A stretch of DNA of 64,000 bases from contig CAXKVV010002168.1 in the NCBI GenBank assembly GCA_964058805.1, positions 248,001-312,000 of the forward strand, read 5' to 3'. Positions 45,184 through 57,694 of the stretch are shown here, piece by piece. Within the stretch, counting starts at the first letter, position 1, and each line of letters begins with the position of its first letter. Source of the DNA: Schoenoplectus triqueter (taxonomy: Eukaryota; Streptophyta; Magnoliopsida; Poales; Cyperaceae). The notes below the pieces were generated by a model. It was not told the origin of the DNA. It was given only the letters and a program-made list of their open reading frames with translations, and did not search any database. Position numbers and translations under genes: made by a program.

Positions 45184-46210
45184 GCAATACCGAGGGCGTC
45201 GGGTATCGTTTTCATGTTTTGCGCGCCCGAACTCATTTTCGGCGGTACCGAGGCCGTCGGGTCGCGTTTTCATGTTTTGCGCGCCCGGACTCGTTTTCGG
45301 CGATACCGAGGGCGTCGGCTCCCGTTTTCATGTTTTGCGCGCCCGGACTCATTTTCGACAATCTCGAAGGCGTCGGGTCCCGTTTTCGGCGGTACCGAGG
45401 GCGTCGTGTCTCATTTTCTTGTTTTGCGCGCCCGGACTCATTTTCGGCGGTACCGAGGGCGTCGGGTCCCGTTTTCGGCGGTACCGAGGGCCGTCGTGTC
45501 CCATTTTCATGTTTTGCGCGCCCGGACTCGTTTTCGGCGGTACCGAGGGCGTCGTGTCTCATTTTCTTGTTTTGCGCGCCCGGACTCATTTTCGGCGGTA
45601 CCGAGGGCGTCGGGTCCCGTTTTCATGTTTTTCGCGCTCGGACTCGTTTTCGGCGGTACCGAGGGCGTCAGGTCCCGTTTTCATGTTTTGCGCTCCTGAC
45701 TCGTTTTCGGCGGTATCGAGGGCGTCGGGTATCGTTTTCATGTTTTGCGCGCCCGAACTCATTTTCGGCGGTACCGACGCCGTCGGGTCCCGTTTTCATG
45801 TTTTGCGCGCCCGGACTCGTTTTCGGCGATACCGAGGGCGTCGGGTCCCGTTTTAATGTTTTGCGCGCCCGGACTCGTTTTCGGCGGTCTCGAAGGCGTC
45901 GGGTCCCGTTTTCGGCGGTACGGAGGGCGTCGTGTCACATTTTCTTGTTTTGCGCGCCCGGACTCGTTTTCGGAGGTAACGAGGGCGTCGGGTCGCGTTT
46001 TCATGTTTTGCGTGCTCGGACTCGTTTTCGGCCGTACCGAGGTCGTCGGCTCCCGTTTCCATGTTTTGCGTGCCCCGACTCGTTTTCGGCGGTCCCGAGG
46101 GCGTCGGGTATCGTTTTCATGTTTTGCGTGCCCGAACCCATTTTCTGCCGTACCGAGGGCGTCGGCTCCCGTTTCCATGTTTTGCGCGCCCCGACTCGTT
46201 TTCGGCGGTC
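45184..46210 (+). repeat. 1.84-kb higher-order repeat, partial copy 4
   Basis: Follows copy 3 at 1,841 bp, then at 1,898 bp after gaining a monomer and losing one base (GCGCTCCTGACTC near 45,694). Correspondence ends near 46,200, where a run of identical 58-bp units begins. Confidence 0.87.
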
Positions 46211-46375
46211 CCGAGGGCGTCGGCTCCCGTTTTCATGTTTTGCGCTCCCCGACTCGTTTTCGGCGGTCCCGAGGGCGTCGGCTCCCGTTTTCATGTTTTG
46301 CGCTCCCCGACTCGTTTTCGGCGGTCCCGAGGGCGTCGGCTCCCGTTTTCATGTTTTGCGCTCCCTGACTCGTTT
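46185..46375 (+). repeat. Run of near-identical single monomers (first of several)
   Basis: Three consecutive B units with GGTCCCGAGG ending GGCTCCC, separated by A units ending CCCCGACTC, then CCCTGACTC. Similar runs of 3-4 identical 58-bp units occur at about 50,950-51,130, 51,950-52,125, 53,465-53,640, 57,050-57,240, 58,105-58,290, 59,095-59,275 and 63,625-63,805. They show exchange at the single-monomer level acting alongside the higher-order repeats. Confidence 0.87.
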
Positions 46376-49104
46376 TCGGCGGTATCGAGGGCGTCGGGTC
46401 CCGTTTTCGGCGGTCTCGAGGGCGTCGGGTCCCGTTTTCGGCGGTATCGAGGGCGTCGGGTATCGTTTTCATGTTTTGCGCGCCCGAACTCATTTTCGGC
46501 GGTACCGAGGCCGTCGGGTCGCGTTTTCATGTTTTGCGCGCCCGGACTCATTTTCGGCGATTCCGAGGGCGTCGGCTCCCGTTTCCATGTTTTGCGCGCC
46601 CCGACTCGTTTTCGACGGTCTCGAAGGTGTCGGGTCCCGTTTTCGGCGGTACCGAGGGCGTCGTGTCTCATTTTCTTGTTTTGCGCACCCGGACTCATTT
46701 TCGGCGGTACCGAGGGCGTTGGGTCCCGTTTTCGGCGGTACCGAGGGCGGTCGTGTCCATTTTCATGTTTTGCGCGCCCGGACTCGTTTTCGGCGGTACC
46801 GAGGGCGTCGGGTCTCGTTTTCATGTTTTTCGCGCCCGGACTCGTTTTCGGCGATACCGAGGGAGTCGGGTCCCGTTTTCATGTTTTGCGCTCCCAGACT
46901 CGTTTTCGGCAGTACCGAGGGCTTCGGGTCCCGTTTTCATGTTTTGCGCGCCCGGACTCGTTTTCGGCGGTACCGAGGTCGTCGGGTCCCGTTTTCATGT
47001 TTTGAGCGCCCGGACTCGTTTTCGGCAGTACCGAGGGCGTCGGGTCCCGATTTCATGTTTTGCGCGCCCGGACTCGTTTTCGGCGGTCTCGAGGGCGTCG
47101 GGTCACATTTTCTTGTTTTGCGCGCCCGGACTCGTTTTCGGAGGTATCGAGGGCGTCGGGTCGCGTTTTCATGTTTTGCGTGCTCGGACTCGTTTTCGGC
47201 CGTACAGAGGGCGTCGGCTCCGGTTTCCAAGTTTTGCGTGCCCCGACTCGTTTTCGGGGGTCCCGAGGGCGTCGGCTCCCGTTTTCATGTTTTGCGCTCC
47301 CTGACTCGTTTTCGGCGGTATTGAGGGCGTCGGGTCCCGTTTTCGGCTGTATCGAGGGCGTCGGGTATCGTTTTCATGTTTTGCGCGCCCGAACTCATTT
47401 TCGGCGGTACCGAGGCCGTCGGGTCCTGTTTTAATGTTTTGCGCGCCCGGACTCGTTTTCGGCGGTCTCGACGGCGTCGGGTCGCGTTTTCATGTTTTTC
47501 GTGCCCGAACTCGTTTTCGGCCGTACCGAGGGCGTCGGCTCCCGTTTCCAAGTTTTGCGTGCCCCGACTCGTTTTCGGCGGTCCCGAGGGCGTCGGCTCC
47601 CGTTTTCATGTTTTGCGCTCCCTGACTCGTTTTCGGCGGCATCGAGGGCGTCGGGTCCCGTTTTCGGCGGTCTCGAGGGCGTCGGGTCCCGTTTTCTGCG
47701 GTATCGAGGGCGTCGGGTATCGTTTTCATGTTTTGCGCGCCCGAACTCATTTTCGGCGGTACCGAGGCCGTCGGGTTCCGTTTTCATGTTTTGCGCGCCC
47801 GGACTCGTTTTCGGCGATACTGAGGGCGTCGGGTCCCGTTTTAATGTTTTGCGCGCCCGGACTCGTTTTCGGCGGTCTCGAAGGCGTCGGGTCCCGTTTT
47901 CGGCGGTACGGAGGGCGTCGTGTCACATTTTCTTGTTTTGCGTGCCCGGACTCGTTTTCGGAGGTAACGAGGGCGTCGGGTCGTGTTTTCATGTTTTGCG
48001 TGCCCGGACTCGTTTTCGGCCGTACCGAGGTCGTCGGCTCCCGTTTCCAAGTTTTGCGTGCCCCGACTCGTTTTCGGCGGTCCCGAGGGCGTCGGCTCCC
48101 GTTTTCATGTTTTGCGCTCCCTGACTCGTTTTCGGCGGTCTCGAGGGCGTCGGGTCCCGTTTTCGGCGGTGTCGAGGGCGTCGGGTATCGTTTTCATGTT
48201 TTGCGCGCCCGAACTCATTTTCGGCGGTACCGAGGCCGTCGGGTCCCGTTTTCATGTTTTGCGCGCCCGGACTCGTTTTCGGCGATACCGAGGGCGTCGG
48301 GTCCCGTTTTAATGTTTTGCGCGCCCAGATTCATTTTCGGCGGTATCGAGGGCGTCGGGTCTCGTTTTCATGTTTTGGGCGCCCGGACTCGTTTTCGACG
48401 GTACCGAGGTTGTCGGGTCCCGTTTTCATGTTTTGCGCGCCCGGACTCGTTTTCGGCCGTACCGAGAACGTCGGCTCCTGTTTCCATGTTTTGCGCGCCC
48501 CGACTCGTTTTCGGCGGTCCCGAGGGCGTCCGCTCCCGTTTTCATATTTTGCGCTCCCTGACTCGTTTTCGGCGGTCTCGAGGGCGTCGGGTCCCGTTTT
48601 TGGCGGTATCGAGGGCGTCGGGTATCGTTTTCATGTTTTGCGCGCCCGAACTCATTTTCGGCGGTACCGAGGCCGTCGGGTCCCGTTTTCATGTTTTGCG
48701 CGCCCGGACTCGTTTTCGGCGATACCGAGGGCGTCGGGTCCCGTTTTAATGTTTTGCGCGCCCAGACTCGTTTTCGGCGGTCTCGAAGGCGTCGGGTCAT
48801 TTTTTGGCGGTACCGAGGGCGTCGTGTCACATTTTCTTGTTTTGCGCGCCCGGACTCTTTTTCGGTGGTAACGAGGGCGTCGGGTCGCGTTTTCATGCTT
48901 TGCGTGCCCGGACTCGTTTTCGGCCGTACCAAGGGCGTCGGCTCCTGTTTCCATGTTTTGCGCGCCGCGAATCGTTTTCAGCGGTCCCGAGGGCGTCGGG
49001 TATCTTTTTCATGTTTTGCGTGCCCGGACTCGTTTTCGGCCGTACCGAGGGCGTCGGCTCCCGTTTCCATGTTTTGCGCGCCCGGACACATTTTCGGCGG
49101 TAAC
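46376..49104 (+). repeat. Satellite segment, transition to short-form-rich domain
   Basis: Satellite only. It holds one long-form stretch (about 46,600-47,150, with TTTTGAGCGCCC at about 47,002) and then mainly short forms. A later relative of the shortened B marker, GGGTCATTTTTTGGCGG, is at about 48,797. Confidence 0.84.
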
Positions 49105-49980
49105 GAGGGCGTCGGGTCGTGTTTTCTTGTTTTGCGTGCCCGGACTCATTTTCGGCCGTACCGAAGGCGTCGGCTCCCGTTTCCATGCTTTGCGCGCCCC
49201 GAATCGTTTTCGGCGGTCCCGAGGGCGTCGGCTCCCGTTTTCATGTTTTGCGCTCCCTGACTCATTTTCGGCGGTCGCGAGGGCGTCGGGACCCGTTTTC
49301 GGCGGTATCGAGGGCGTCGGGTATCGTTTTCATGTTTTGCGCGCCCGAACTCATTTTCGGCGGTACCGAGGCCGTCGGGTCCCGTTTTCATGTTTTGCGC
49401 GCCCGGACTCGTTTTCGGCGATACCGAGGGCGTCAGGTCCCGTTTTAATGTTTTGCGCGCCCGGACTCGTTTTCGGCTGTCTCGAGGGCGTCGGGTATCG
49501 TTTTCATGTTTTGCGCGCCCGAACTCATTTTCGGCGATACCGAGGGCGTCGGCTCCCGTTTCCATGTTTTGCGCGCCCGGACTCGTTTTCGACGGTCTCG
49601 AAGGCGTCGGGTCCCGTTTTCGGCGGCACCAAGGGCGTCGTGTCTCATTTTCTTGTTTTGCGCGCCCGGACTCATTTTCAGCGGTACCGAGGCGTCGGGT
49701 CCCGTTTTCGGCGGTACCGAGGGCGTCGTGTCTCATTTTCATGTTTTGCGCGCCCGGACTCATTTTCGGCGGTACCGAGGGCGTCGGGTCTCGTTTTCAT
49801 GTTTTTCGCGCCCCGACTCGTTTTCGGCGATACCGAGGGAGTCGGGTCCCGTTTTCATGTTTTGCGCTCCCGGACTCGTTTTCGGCGGTACCGAGGGCTT
49901 CGGGTCCCGTTTTCATGTTTTGTGCGCCCGGACTCGTTTTCGGCGGTACCGAGGTCGTCGGCTCCGTTTTCAAGTTTTGA
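49105..49980 (+). repeat. Dispersed duplication, left copy (pairs with 54,741-55,640)
   Basis: Shift 5,636 bp (49,119/54,755; 49,390/55,026), then 5,667 bp after one lone B is gained in the right copy (GGCAATATCAAGG). Both contain the 3-bp-shortened GGTACCGAGGCGTCGGG (about 49,684 and 55,351) and GGCGGCACCAAGG, and run into TTTTGAGCGCCCGG. Confidence 0.85.
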
Positions 49981-50119
49981 GCGCCCGGACTCGTTTTCGG
50001 CGGTACCGAGGGCGTCGGGTCCCGTTTTCATGTTTTGCGCGCCCGGATTCGTTTTCGGCGGTCTCGAGGGCGTCGGGTCCCGTTTTCGGCGGTATCGAGG
50101 GCGTCGGGTCACATTTTCT

Positions 50120-51720
50120 TGTTTTGCGCGCCCGGACTCATTTTCGGCGGTACCGAGGTCGTCGGGTCCCGTTTTCATGTTTTGCGCGCCCGGACTCGTT
50201 TTCCGCGATACCGAGGGCGTCGGGTCCTGTTTTAATGTTTTGCGCGCCCGGACTCGTTTTCGGCGGTCTCGAAGGCGTCTGGTCGCGTTTTCATGTTTTG
50301 CGTGCCCGGACTCGTTTTCGACCGTCCCGAGGGCGTCGGCTCCCGTTTCCAAGTTTTGCGTGCCCCGACTCGTTTTCGGCGGTCCCGAGGGCGTCGGCTC
50401 CCGTTTTCATGTTTTGCGCTCCCTGACTCGTTTTCGGCGGTATCGAGGGCGTCGGGTCCCGTTTTCGGCGGTATCGAGGGCGTCGGGTATCGTTTTCATG
50501 TTTTGCGCGCCCGAACTCATTTTCGGCGGTACCGAGGCCGTCGGGTCCCGTTTTCATGTTTTGCGCGCCCGGACTCATTTTCGGCGATACCGAGGGCGTC
50601 GGGTCCCGTTTTAATGTTTTGCGCGCCCGGACTCGTTTTCGGCGGTCTCGAAGGCGTCGGGTCCCGTTTTCAGCGGTACGGAGGGTGTCGTGTCACATTT
50701 TCTTGTTTTGCGCGCCCGGACTCGTTTTCGGAGGTAACGAGGGCGTCGGGTCGCATTTTTATGTTTTGCGTGCCCGGACTCGTTTTCGGCCGTACCGAGG
50801 TCGTCGGCTCCCGTTTCCATGTTTTGCGTGCCCCGACTCGTTTTCGGCGGTCCCGAGGGCGTCGGGTATCGTTTTCATGTTTTGCGTGCCCGAACTCATT
50901 TTCTGCCGTACCGAGGGCGTCGGCTCCCGTTTCCATGTTTTGCGCGCCCTGACTCGTTTTCGGTGGTCCCGAGGGCGTCGGCTCCCGTTTTCATGTTTTG
51001 CGCTCCCTGACTCATTTTCGGCGGTCCCGAGGGCGTCGGCTCCCGTTTTCATGTTTTGCGCTCCCTGACTCGTTTTCGGCGGTCCCGAGGGCGTCGGCTC
51101 CCGTTTTCATGTTTTGCGCTCCCTGACTCGTTTTCGGCGGTATCGAGGGCGTCAAGTCCCGTTTTCGGAGGTATCGAGGGCATCGGGTATCGTTTTCATG
51201 TTTTGCGCGCCCGGACTCGTTTTCGGCGGTCTCGAAGGCGTCGGGTCCCGTTTTCGGCGGTACGGAGGGCGTCGTGTCACATTTTCTTGTTTTGCGCGCC
51301 CGGACTCGTTTTCGGAGGTAACGAGGGCGTCGGGTCACGTTTTTATGTTTTGCGTGCCCGGACTCGTTTTCGGCCGTACCGAGGTCGTCGGCTCCCGTTT
51401 CCAAGTTTTGCTTGCCCCGACTCGTTTTCGGCGGTCCCGAGGGCGTCGGCTCCAGTTTTCATGTTTTGCGCTCCCTGACTCGTTTTCGGCGGTATCGAGG
51501 GCGTCGGGTCCCGTTTTCGGCGGTATCGAGGGCGTCGCGTATCGTTTTCATGTTTTGCGCGCCCGAACTCATTTTCGGCGGTACCGAGGCCGTCGGGTCC
51601 CATTTTCATGTTTTGCGCGCCCGGACTCGTTTTCGGCGATACCGAGGGCGTCGGGTCCCGTTTTAATGTTTTGCGCGCCCGGACTCGTTTTCGGCGGTCT
51701 CGAAGGCGTCGGGTCCCGTT
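50120..51720 (+). repeat. 1.6-kb block, left copy (pairs with 56,224-57,824)
   Basis: Constant 6,104-bp shift (50,291/56,395; 50,611/56,715; 51,056/57,160; 51,608/57,712). Shared markers include GGCGTCTGGTCGCG, GACCGTCCCGAGG, the four-unit monomer run and GTCAAGTCCCG. It contains the counterpart of the 1,052-bp tandem unit at 56,643-58,746. Confidence 0.86.
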
Positions 51721-52858
51721 TTCGGCGGTACGGAGGACGTCGTGTCACATTTTCTTGTTTTGCGCGCCCGGACTCATTTTCGGAGGTAACGAGGGCGTCG
51801 GGTCGCGTTTTTATGTTTTGCGTGCCCGGACTCGTTTTTGGCGGTCCCGAGGGCGTCGGGTATCGTTTTCATGTTTTGCGTGCCCGAACTCATTTTCTGC
51901 CGTACCGAGGGCGTCGGCTCCCGTTTCCATGTTTTGCGCGCCCCGACTCGTTTTCGGCGGTCCCGAGGGCGTCGGCTCCCGGTTTCATGTTTTGCGCTCC
52001 CCGACTCGTTTTCGGCGGTCCCGAGGGCGTCGGCTCCCCTTTTCATGTTTTGCGCTCCCCGACTCGTTTTCGGCGGTCCCGAGGGCGTCGGCTCCCGTTT
52101 TCATGTTTTGCGCTCCCTGACTCGTTTTCGGCGGTATCGAGGGCGTCGGGTCCCGTTTTCGGCGGTCTCGAGGGCGTCGGGTCCCGTTTTCGGCGGTATC
52201 GAGGGCGTCGGGTATCGTTTCCATGTTTTGCGCGCCCGAACTCATTTTCGGCGGTACCGAGGCCGTCGGGTCCCGTTTTCATGTTTTGCGCGCCCGGACT
52301 CGTTTTCGGCGATACCGAGGGCGTCGGGTCCCGTTTTAATGTTTTGCGCGCCCAGACTCGTTTTCGGCGGTCTCGAGGGCGTCGGGTCCCGTTTTAATGT
52401 TTTGCGCGCCCGGACTCGTTTTCGGCTGTCTCGAGGGCGTCGGGCCCCGTTTTCGGCAATATCGAGGGCGCCGGGTATCGTTTTCATGTTTTGCGCGCAC
52501 GAACTCATTTTCGGCGGTACCGAGGCCGTCTGGTCGCGTTTTCATGTTTTGCGTGCCCGGACTCGTTTTCGACCGTCCCGAGGGCGTCGGCTCCCGTTTC
52601 CAAGTTTTGCGTGCCCCGACTCGTTTTCGGCGGTCCCGAGGGCGTCGGCTCCCGTTTTCATGTTTTGCGCTCCCTGACTCGTTTTCGGCGGTATCGAGGG
52701 CGTCGGGTCCCGTTTTCGGCGGTATCGAGGGCGTCGGGTATCGTTTTCATGTTTTGCGCGCCCGAACTCATTTTCGGCGGTACCGAGGCCGTCGGGTCCC
52801 GTTTTCATGTTTTGCGCGCCCGGACTCATTTTCGGCGATACCGAGGGCGTCGGGTCCC
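51339..52858 (+). repeat. 1.52-kb block Q, copy 1
   Basis: Starts at GTTTTTATG before GCGTGCCCGG and soon shows the private A variant CCAAGTTTTGCTTGCCCC. Other markers are GGAGGACGTCGTG, CTCGTTTTTGGCGGTCCC, the three-unit monomer run and GAGGGCGCCGGGTATC. Starts of equivalent blocks: 51,339, 52,859, 58,495 and 63,025. It overlaps the right part of the 50,120-51,720 block. Confidence 0.87.
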
Positions 52859-54377
52859 GTTTTTATGTTTTGCGTGCCCGGACTCGTTTTCGGCCGTACC
52901 GAGGTCGTCGGCTCCCGTTTCCAAGTTTTGCTTGCCCCGACTCGTTTTCGGCGGTCCCGAGGGCGTCGGCTCCAGTTTTCATGTTTTGCGCTCCCTGACT
53001 CGTTTTCGGCGGTATCGAGGGCGTGGGTCCCGTTTTCGGCGGTATCGAGGGCGTCGCGTATCGTTTTCATGTTTTGCGCGCCCGAACTCATTTTCGGCGG
53101 TACCGAGGCCGTCGGGTCCCATTTTCATGTTTTGCGCGCCCGGACTCGTTTTCGGCGATACCGAGGGCGTCGGGTCCCGTTTTAATGTTTTGCGCGCCCG
53201 GACTCGTTTTCGGCGGTCTCGAAGGCGTCGGGTCCCGTTTTCGGCGGTACGGAGGACGTCGTGTCACATTTTCTTGTTTTGCGCGCCCGGACTCATTTTC
53301 GGAGGTAACGAGGGCGTCGGGTCGCGTTTTTATGTTTTGCGTGCCCGGACTCGTTTTTGGCGGTCCCGAGGGCGTCGGGTATCGTTTTCATGTTTTGCGT
53401 GCCCGAACTCATTTTCTGCCGTACCGAGGGCGTCGGCTCCCGTTTCCATGTTTTGCGCGCCCCGACTCGTTTTCGGCAGTCCCGAGGGCGTCGGCTCCCG
53501 TTTTCATGTTTTGCGCTCCCCGACTCGTTTTCGGCGGTCCCGAGGGCGTCGGCTCCCCTTTTCATGTTTTGCGCTCCCCGACTCGTTTTCGGCGGTCCCG
53601 AGGGCGTCGGCTCCCGTTTTCATGTTTTGCGCTCCCTGACTCGTTTTCGGCGGTATCGAGGGCGTCGGGTCCCGTTTTCGGCGGTCTCGAGGGCGTCGGG
53701 TCCCGTTTTCGGCGGTATCGAGGGCGTCGGGTATCGTTTCCATGTTTTGCGCGCCCGAACTCATTTTCGGCGGTACCGAGGCCGTCGGGTCCCGTTTTCA
53801 TGTTTTGCGCGCCCGGACTCGTTTTCGGCGATACCGAGGGCGTCGGGTCCCGTTTTAATGTTTTGCGCGCCCAGACTCGTTTTCGGCGGTCTCGAGGGCG
53901 TCGGGTCCCGTTTTAATGTTTTGCGCGCCCGGACTCGTTTTCGGCTGTCTCGAGGGCGTCGGGCCCCGTTTTCGGCAATATCGAGGGCGCCGGGTATCGT
54001 TTTCATGTTTTGCGCGCACGAACTCATTTTCGGCGGTACCGAGGCCGTCTGGTCGCGTTTTCATGTTTTGCGTGCCCGGACTCGTTTTCGACCGTCCCGA
54101 GGGCGTCGGCTCCCGTTTCCAAGTTTTGCGTGCCCCGACTCGTTTTCGGCGGTCCCGAGGGCGTCGGCTCCCGTTTTCATGTTTTGCGCTCCCTGACTCG
54201 TTTTCGGCGGTATCGAGGGCGTCGGGTCCCGTTTTCGGCGGTATCGAGGGCGTCGGGTATCGTTTTCATGTTTTGCGCGCCCGAACTCATTTTCGGCGGT
54301 ACCGAGGCCGTCGGGTCCCGTTTTCATGTTTTGCGCGCCCGGACTCATTTTCGGCGATACCGAGGGCGTCGGGTCCC
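52859..54377 (+). repeat. 1.52-kb block Q, copy 2 (direct tandem)
   Basis: Immediate tandem repeat of copy 1 at 1,520 bp, then 1,519 bp after loss of one base in GAGGGCGTGGGTCCC near 53,020. Few other differences were noticed (GGCAGTCCC near 53,475; CCCGGTTTC in copy 1 against CCCGTTTTC here). Confidence 0.87.
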
Positions 54378-54740
54378 GTTTTAATGTTTTGCGCGCCCGG
54401 ACTCGTTTTCGGCGGTCTCGAAGGCGTCGGGTCCCGTTTTCAGCGGTACGGAGGGCGTCGTGTCACATTTTCTTGTTTTGCGCGCCCGGACTCGTTTTCG
54501 GAGGTAACGAGGGCGTCGGGTCGCATTTTTATGTTTTGCGTGCCCGGACTCGTTTTCGGCCGTACCGAGGTCGTCGGCTCCCGTTTCCATGTTTTGCGTG
54601 CCCCGACTCGTTTTCGGCGGTCCCGAGGGCGTCGGGTATCGTTTTCATGTTTTGCGTGCCCGAACTCATTTTCTGCCGTACCGAGGGCGTCGGCTCCCGT
54701 TTCCATGTTTTGCGCGCCCTGACTCGTTTTCGGCGGTAAC
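54378..54740 (+). repeat. Short-form satellite joining two duplicated blocks
   Basis: Short-form order with GTTTTAATG/CTCGAAGG, a lone B with GGTACGGAGG, TTTTCTTG/GGAGGTAACG and GCATTTTTATG. The same stretch is found at about 50,620-50,950 and 56,725-57,055. Confidence 0.83.
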
Positions 54741-55640
54741 GAGGGCGTCGGGTCGTGTTTTCTTGTTTTGCGTGCCCGGACTCGTTTTCGGCCGTACCGA
54801 AGGCGTCGGCTCCCGTTTCCATGCTTTGCGCGCCCCGAATCGTTTTCGGCGGTCCCGAGGGCGTCGGCTCCCGTTTTCATGTTTTGCGCTCCCTGACTCA
54901 TTTTTGGCGGTCGCGAGGGCGTCGGGACCCGTTTTCGGCGGTATCGAGGGCGTCGGGTATCGTTTTCATGTTTTGCGCGCCCGAACTCATTTTCGGCGGT
55001 ACCGAGGCCGTCGGGTCCCGTTTTCATGTTTTGCGCGCCCGGACTCGTTTTCGGCGGTACCGAGGGCGTCAGGTCCCGTTTTAATGTTTTGCGCGCCCGG
55101 ACTCGTTTTCGGCTGTCTCGAGGGCGTCGGGCCCCGTTTTCGGCAATATCAAGGGCGTCGGGTATCGTTTTCATGTTTTGCGCGCCCGAACTCATTTTCG
55201 GCGATACCGAGGGCGTCGGCTCCCGTTTCCATGTTTTGCGCGCCCGGACTCGTTTTCGACGGTCTCGAAGGCGTCGGGTCCCGTTTTCGGCGGCACCAAG
55301 GGCGTCGTGTCTCATTTTCTTGTTTTGCGCGCCCGGACTCATTTTCAGCGGTACCGAGGCGTCGGGTCCCGTTTTCGGCGGTACCGAGGGCGGTCGTGTC
55401 CCTTTTCATGTTTTGCGCGCCCGGACTCGTTTTCGGCGGTACCGAGGGCGTCGGGTCTCGTTTTCATGTTTTTCGCGCCCGGACTCGTTTTCGGCGATAT
55501 CGAGGGAGTCGGGTCCCGTTTTCATGTTTTGCGCTCCCGGACTCGTTTTCGGCGGTATCGAGGGCGTCGGCTCCCGTTTCCATGTTTTGCGCGCCCCGAC
55601 TCATTTTCGGCGGTACCGAGGTCGTCGGGTCCGTTTTCAA
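54741..55640 (+). repeat. Dispersed duplication, right copy (pairs with 49,105-49,980)
   Basis: Right-hand partner, with one additional lone B. It contains one of only a few GGGCGGTCGTG units in the last 17 kb (about 55,390, followed by a shortened CCCTTTTCATG). Confidence 0.84.
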
Positions 55641-56642
55641 GTTTTGAGCGCCCGGACTCGTTTTCGGCGGTACCGAGGGCGTCGGGTCCCGTTTTCATGT
55701 TTTGCGCGCCCGGATTCGTTTTCGGCGGTCTCGAGGGCGTCGGGTCCCGTTTTCGGCGGTATCGAGGGCGTCGGGTCACATTTTCTTGTTTTGCGCGCCC
55801 GGACTCGTTTTCGGAGGTAACGAGGGCGTCAGGTCGCGTTTTCATGTTTTGCGTGCTCGGACTCGTTTTCGGCAGTACCGAGGGAGTCCGGCTCCCGTTT
55901 CCATGTTTTGCGCGCCCCGACTCGTTTTCGGCGGTCCTGAGGGCGTCGGGTATCGTTTTCATGTTTTGCGTGCCCGGACTCATTTTCGGCCGTACCGAGG
56001 GCGTCGGCTTCCGTTTCCATGTTTTGCGCGCCCGGACTCGTTTTCGGCCGTACCGAGGGCGTCGGGTCCCGTTTCCAAGTTTTGCGTGCCCCGACTCGTT
56101 TTCGGGGGTCCCGAGGGCGTCGGCTCCCGTTTTCATGTTTTGCGCTCCCTGACTCGTTTCGGCGGTATTGAGGGCGTCGGGTCCCGTTTTCGGCGGTATC
56201 GAGGGCGTCGGGTATCGTTTTCATGTTTTGCGCGCCCGAACTCATTTTCGGCGGTACCGAGGTCGTCGGGTCCCGTTTTCATGTTTTGCGCGCCCGGACT
56301 CATTTTCGGCGATACCGAGGGCGTCGGGTCCTGTTTTAATGTTTTGCGCGCCCGGACTCGTTTTCGGCGGTCTCGAAGGCGTCTGGTCGCGTTTTCATGT
56401 TTTGCGTGCCCGGACTCGTTTTCGACCGTCCCGAGGGCGTCGGCTCCCGTTTCCAAGTTTTGCGTGCCCCGACTCGTTTTCGGCGGTCCCGAGGGCGTCG
56501 GCTCCCGTTTTCATGTTTTGCGCTCCCTGACTCGTTTTCGGCGGTATCGAGGGCGTCGGGTCCCGTTTTCGGCGGTATCGAGGGCGTCGGGTATCGTTTT
56601 CATGTTTTGCGCGCCCGAACTCATTTTCGGCGGTACCGAGGC
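55641..56642 (+). repeat. Long-form remnant and left part of the 6,104-bp duplication
   Basis: Begins at TTTTGAGCGCCCGG, a marker shared with about 47,002, 49,977 and 61,896. Near 55,885 a one-base insertion gives GAGGGAGTCCGGCTCCC; a matching GAGGGTGTCCGGCTCCC at about 62,047 shows common descent of the two long-form stretches. Confidence 0.83.
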
Positions 56643-57694
56643 CGTCGGGTCCCGTTTTCATGTTTTGCGCGCCCGGACTCATTTTCGGCGATACCGAGGG
56701 CGTCGGGTCCCGTTTTAATGTTTTGCGCGCCCGGACTCGTTTTCGGCGGTCTCGAAGGCGTCGGGTCCCGTTTTCAGCGGTACGGAGGGCGTCGTGTCAC
56801 ATTTTCTTGTTTTGCGCGCCCGGACTCGTTTTCGGAGGTAACGAGGGCGTCGGGTCGCATTTTTATGTTTTGCGTGCCCGGACTCGTTTTCGGCCGTACC
56901 GAGGTCGTCGGCTCCCGTTTCCATGTTTTGCGTGCCCCGACTCGTTTTCGGCGGTCCCGAGGGCGTCGGGTATCGTTTTCATGTTTTGCGTGCCCGAACT
57001 CATTTTCTGCCGTACCGAGGGCGTCGGCTCCCGTTTCCATGTTTTGCGCGCCCTGACTCGTTTTCGGCGGTCCCGAGGGCGTCGGCTCCCGTTTTCATGT
57101 TTTGCGCTCCCTGACTCATTTTCGGCGGTCCCGAGGGCGTCGGCTCCCGTTTTCATGTTTTGCGCTCCCTGACTCGTTTTCGGCGGTCCCGAGGGCGTCG
57201 GCTCCCGTTTTCATGTTTTGCGCTCCCTGACTCGTTTTCGGCGGTATCGAGGGCGTCAAGTCCCGTTTTCGGCGGTATCGAGGGCATCGGGTATCGTTTT
57301 CATGTTTTGCGCGCCCGGACTCGTTTTCGGCGGTCTCGAAGGCGTCGGGTCCCGTTTTCGGCGGTACGGAGGGTGTCGTGTCACATTTTCTTGTTTTGCG
57401 CGCCCGGACTCGTTTTCGGAGGTAACGAGGGCGTCGGGTCACGTTTTTATGTTTTGCGTGCCCGGACTCGTTTTCGGCCGTACCGAGGTCGTCGGCTCCC
57501 GTTTCCAAGTTTTGCTTGCCCCGACTCGTTTTCGGCGGTCCCGAGGGCGTCGGCTCCAGTTTTCATGTTTTGCGCTTCCTGACTCGTTTTCGGCGGTATC
57601 GAGGGCGTCGGGTCCCGTTTTCGGCGGTATCGAGGGCGTCGCGTATCGTTTTCATGTTTTGCGCGCCCGAACTCATTTTCGGCGGTACCGAGGC
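56643..57694 (+). repeat. 1,052-bp tandem repeat, copy 1
   Basis: Sixteen monomers plus four lone B units (928 + 124 = 1,052). Landmarks pair at exactly 1,052 bp (56,660/57,712; 57,160/58,212; 57,516/58,568). A third relative sits 6,104 bp upstream at about 50,539-51,590. Confidence 0.88.
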
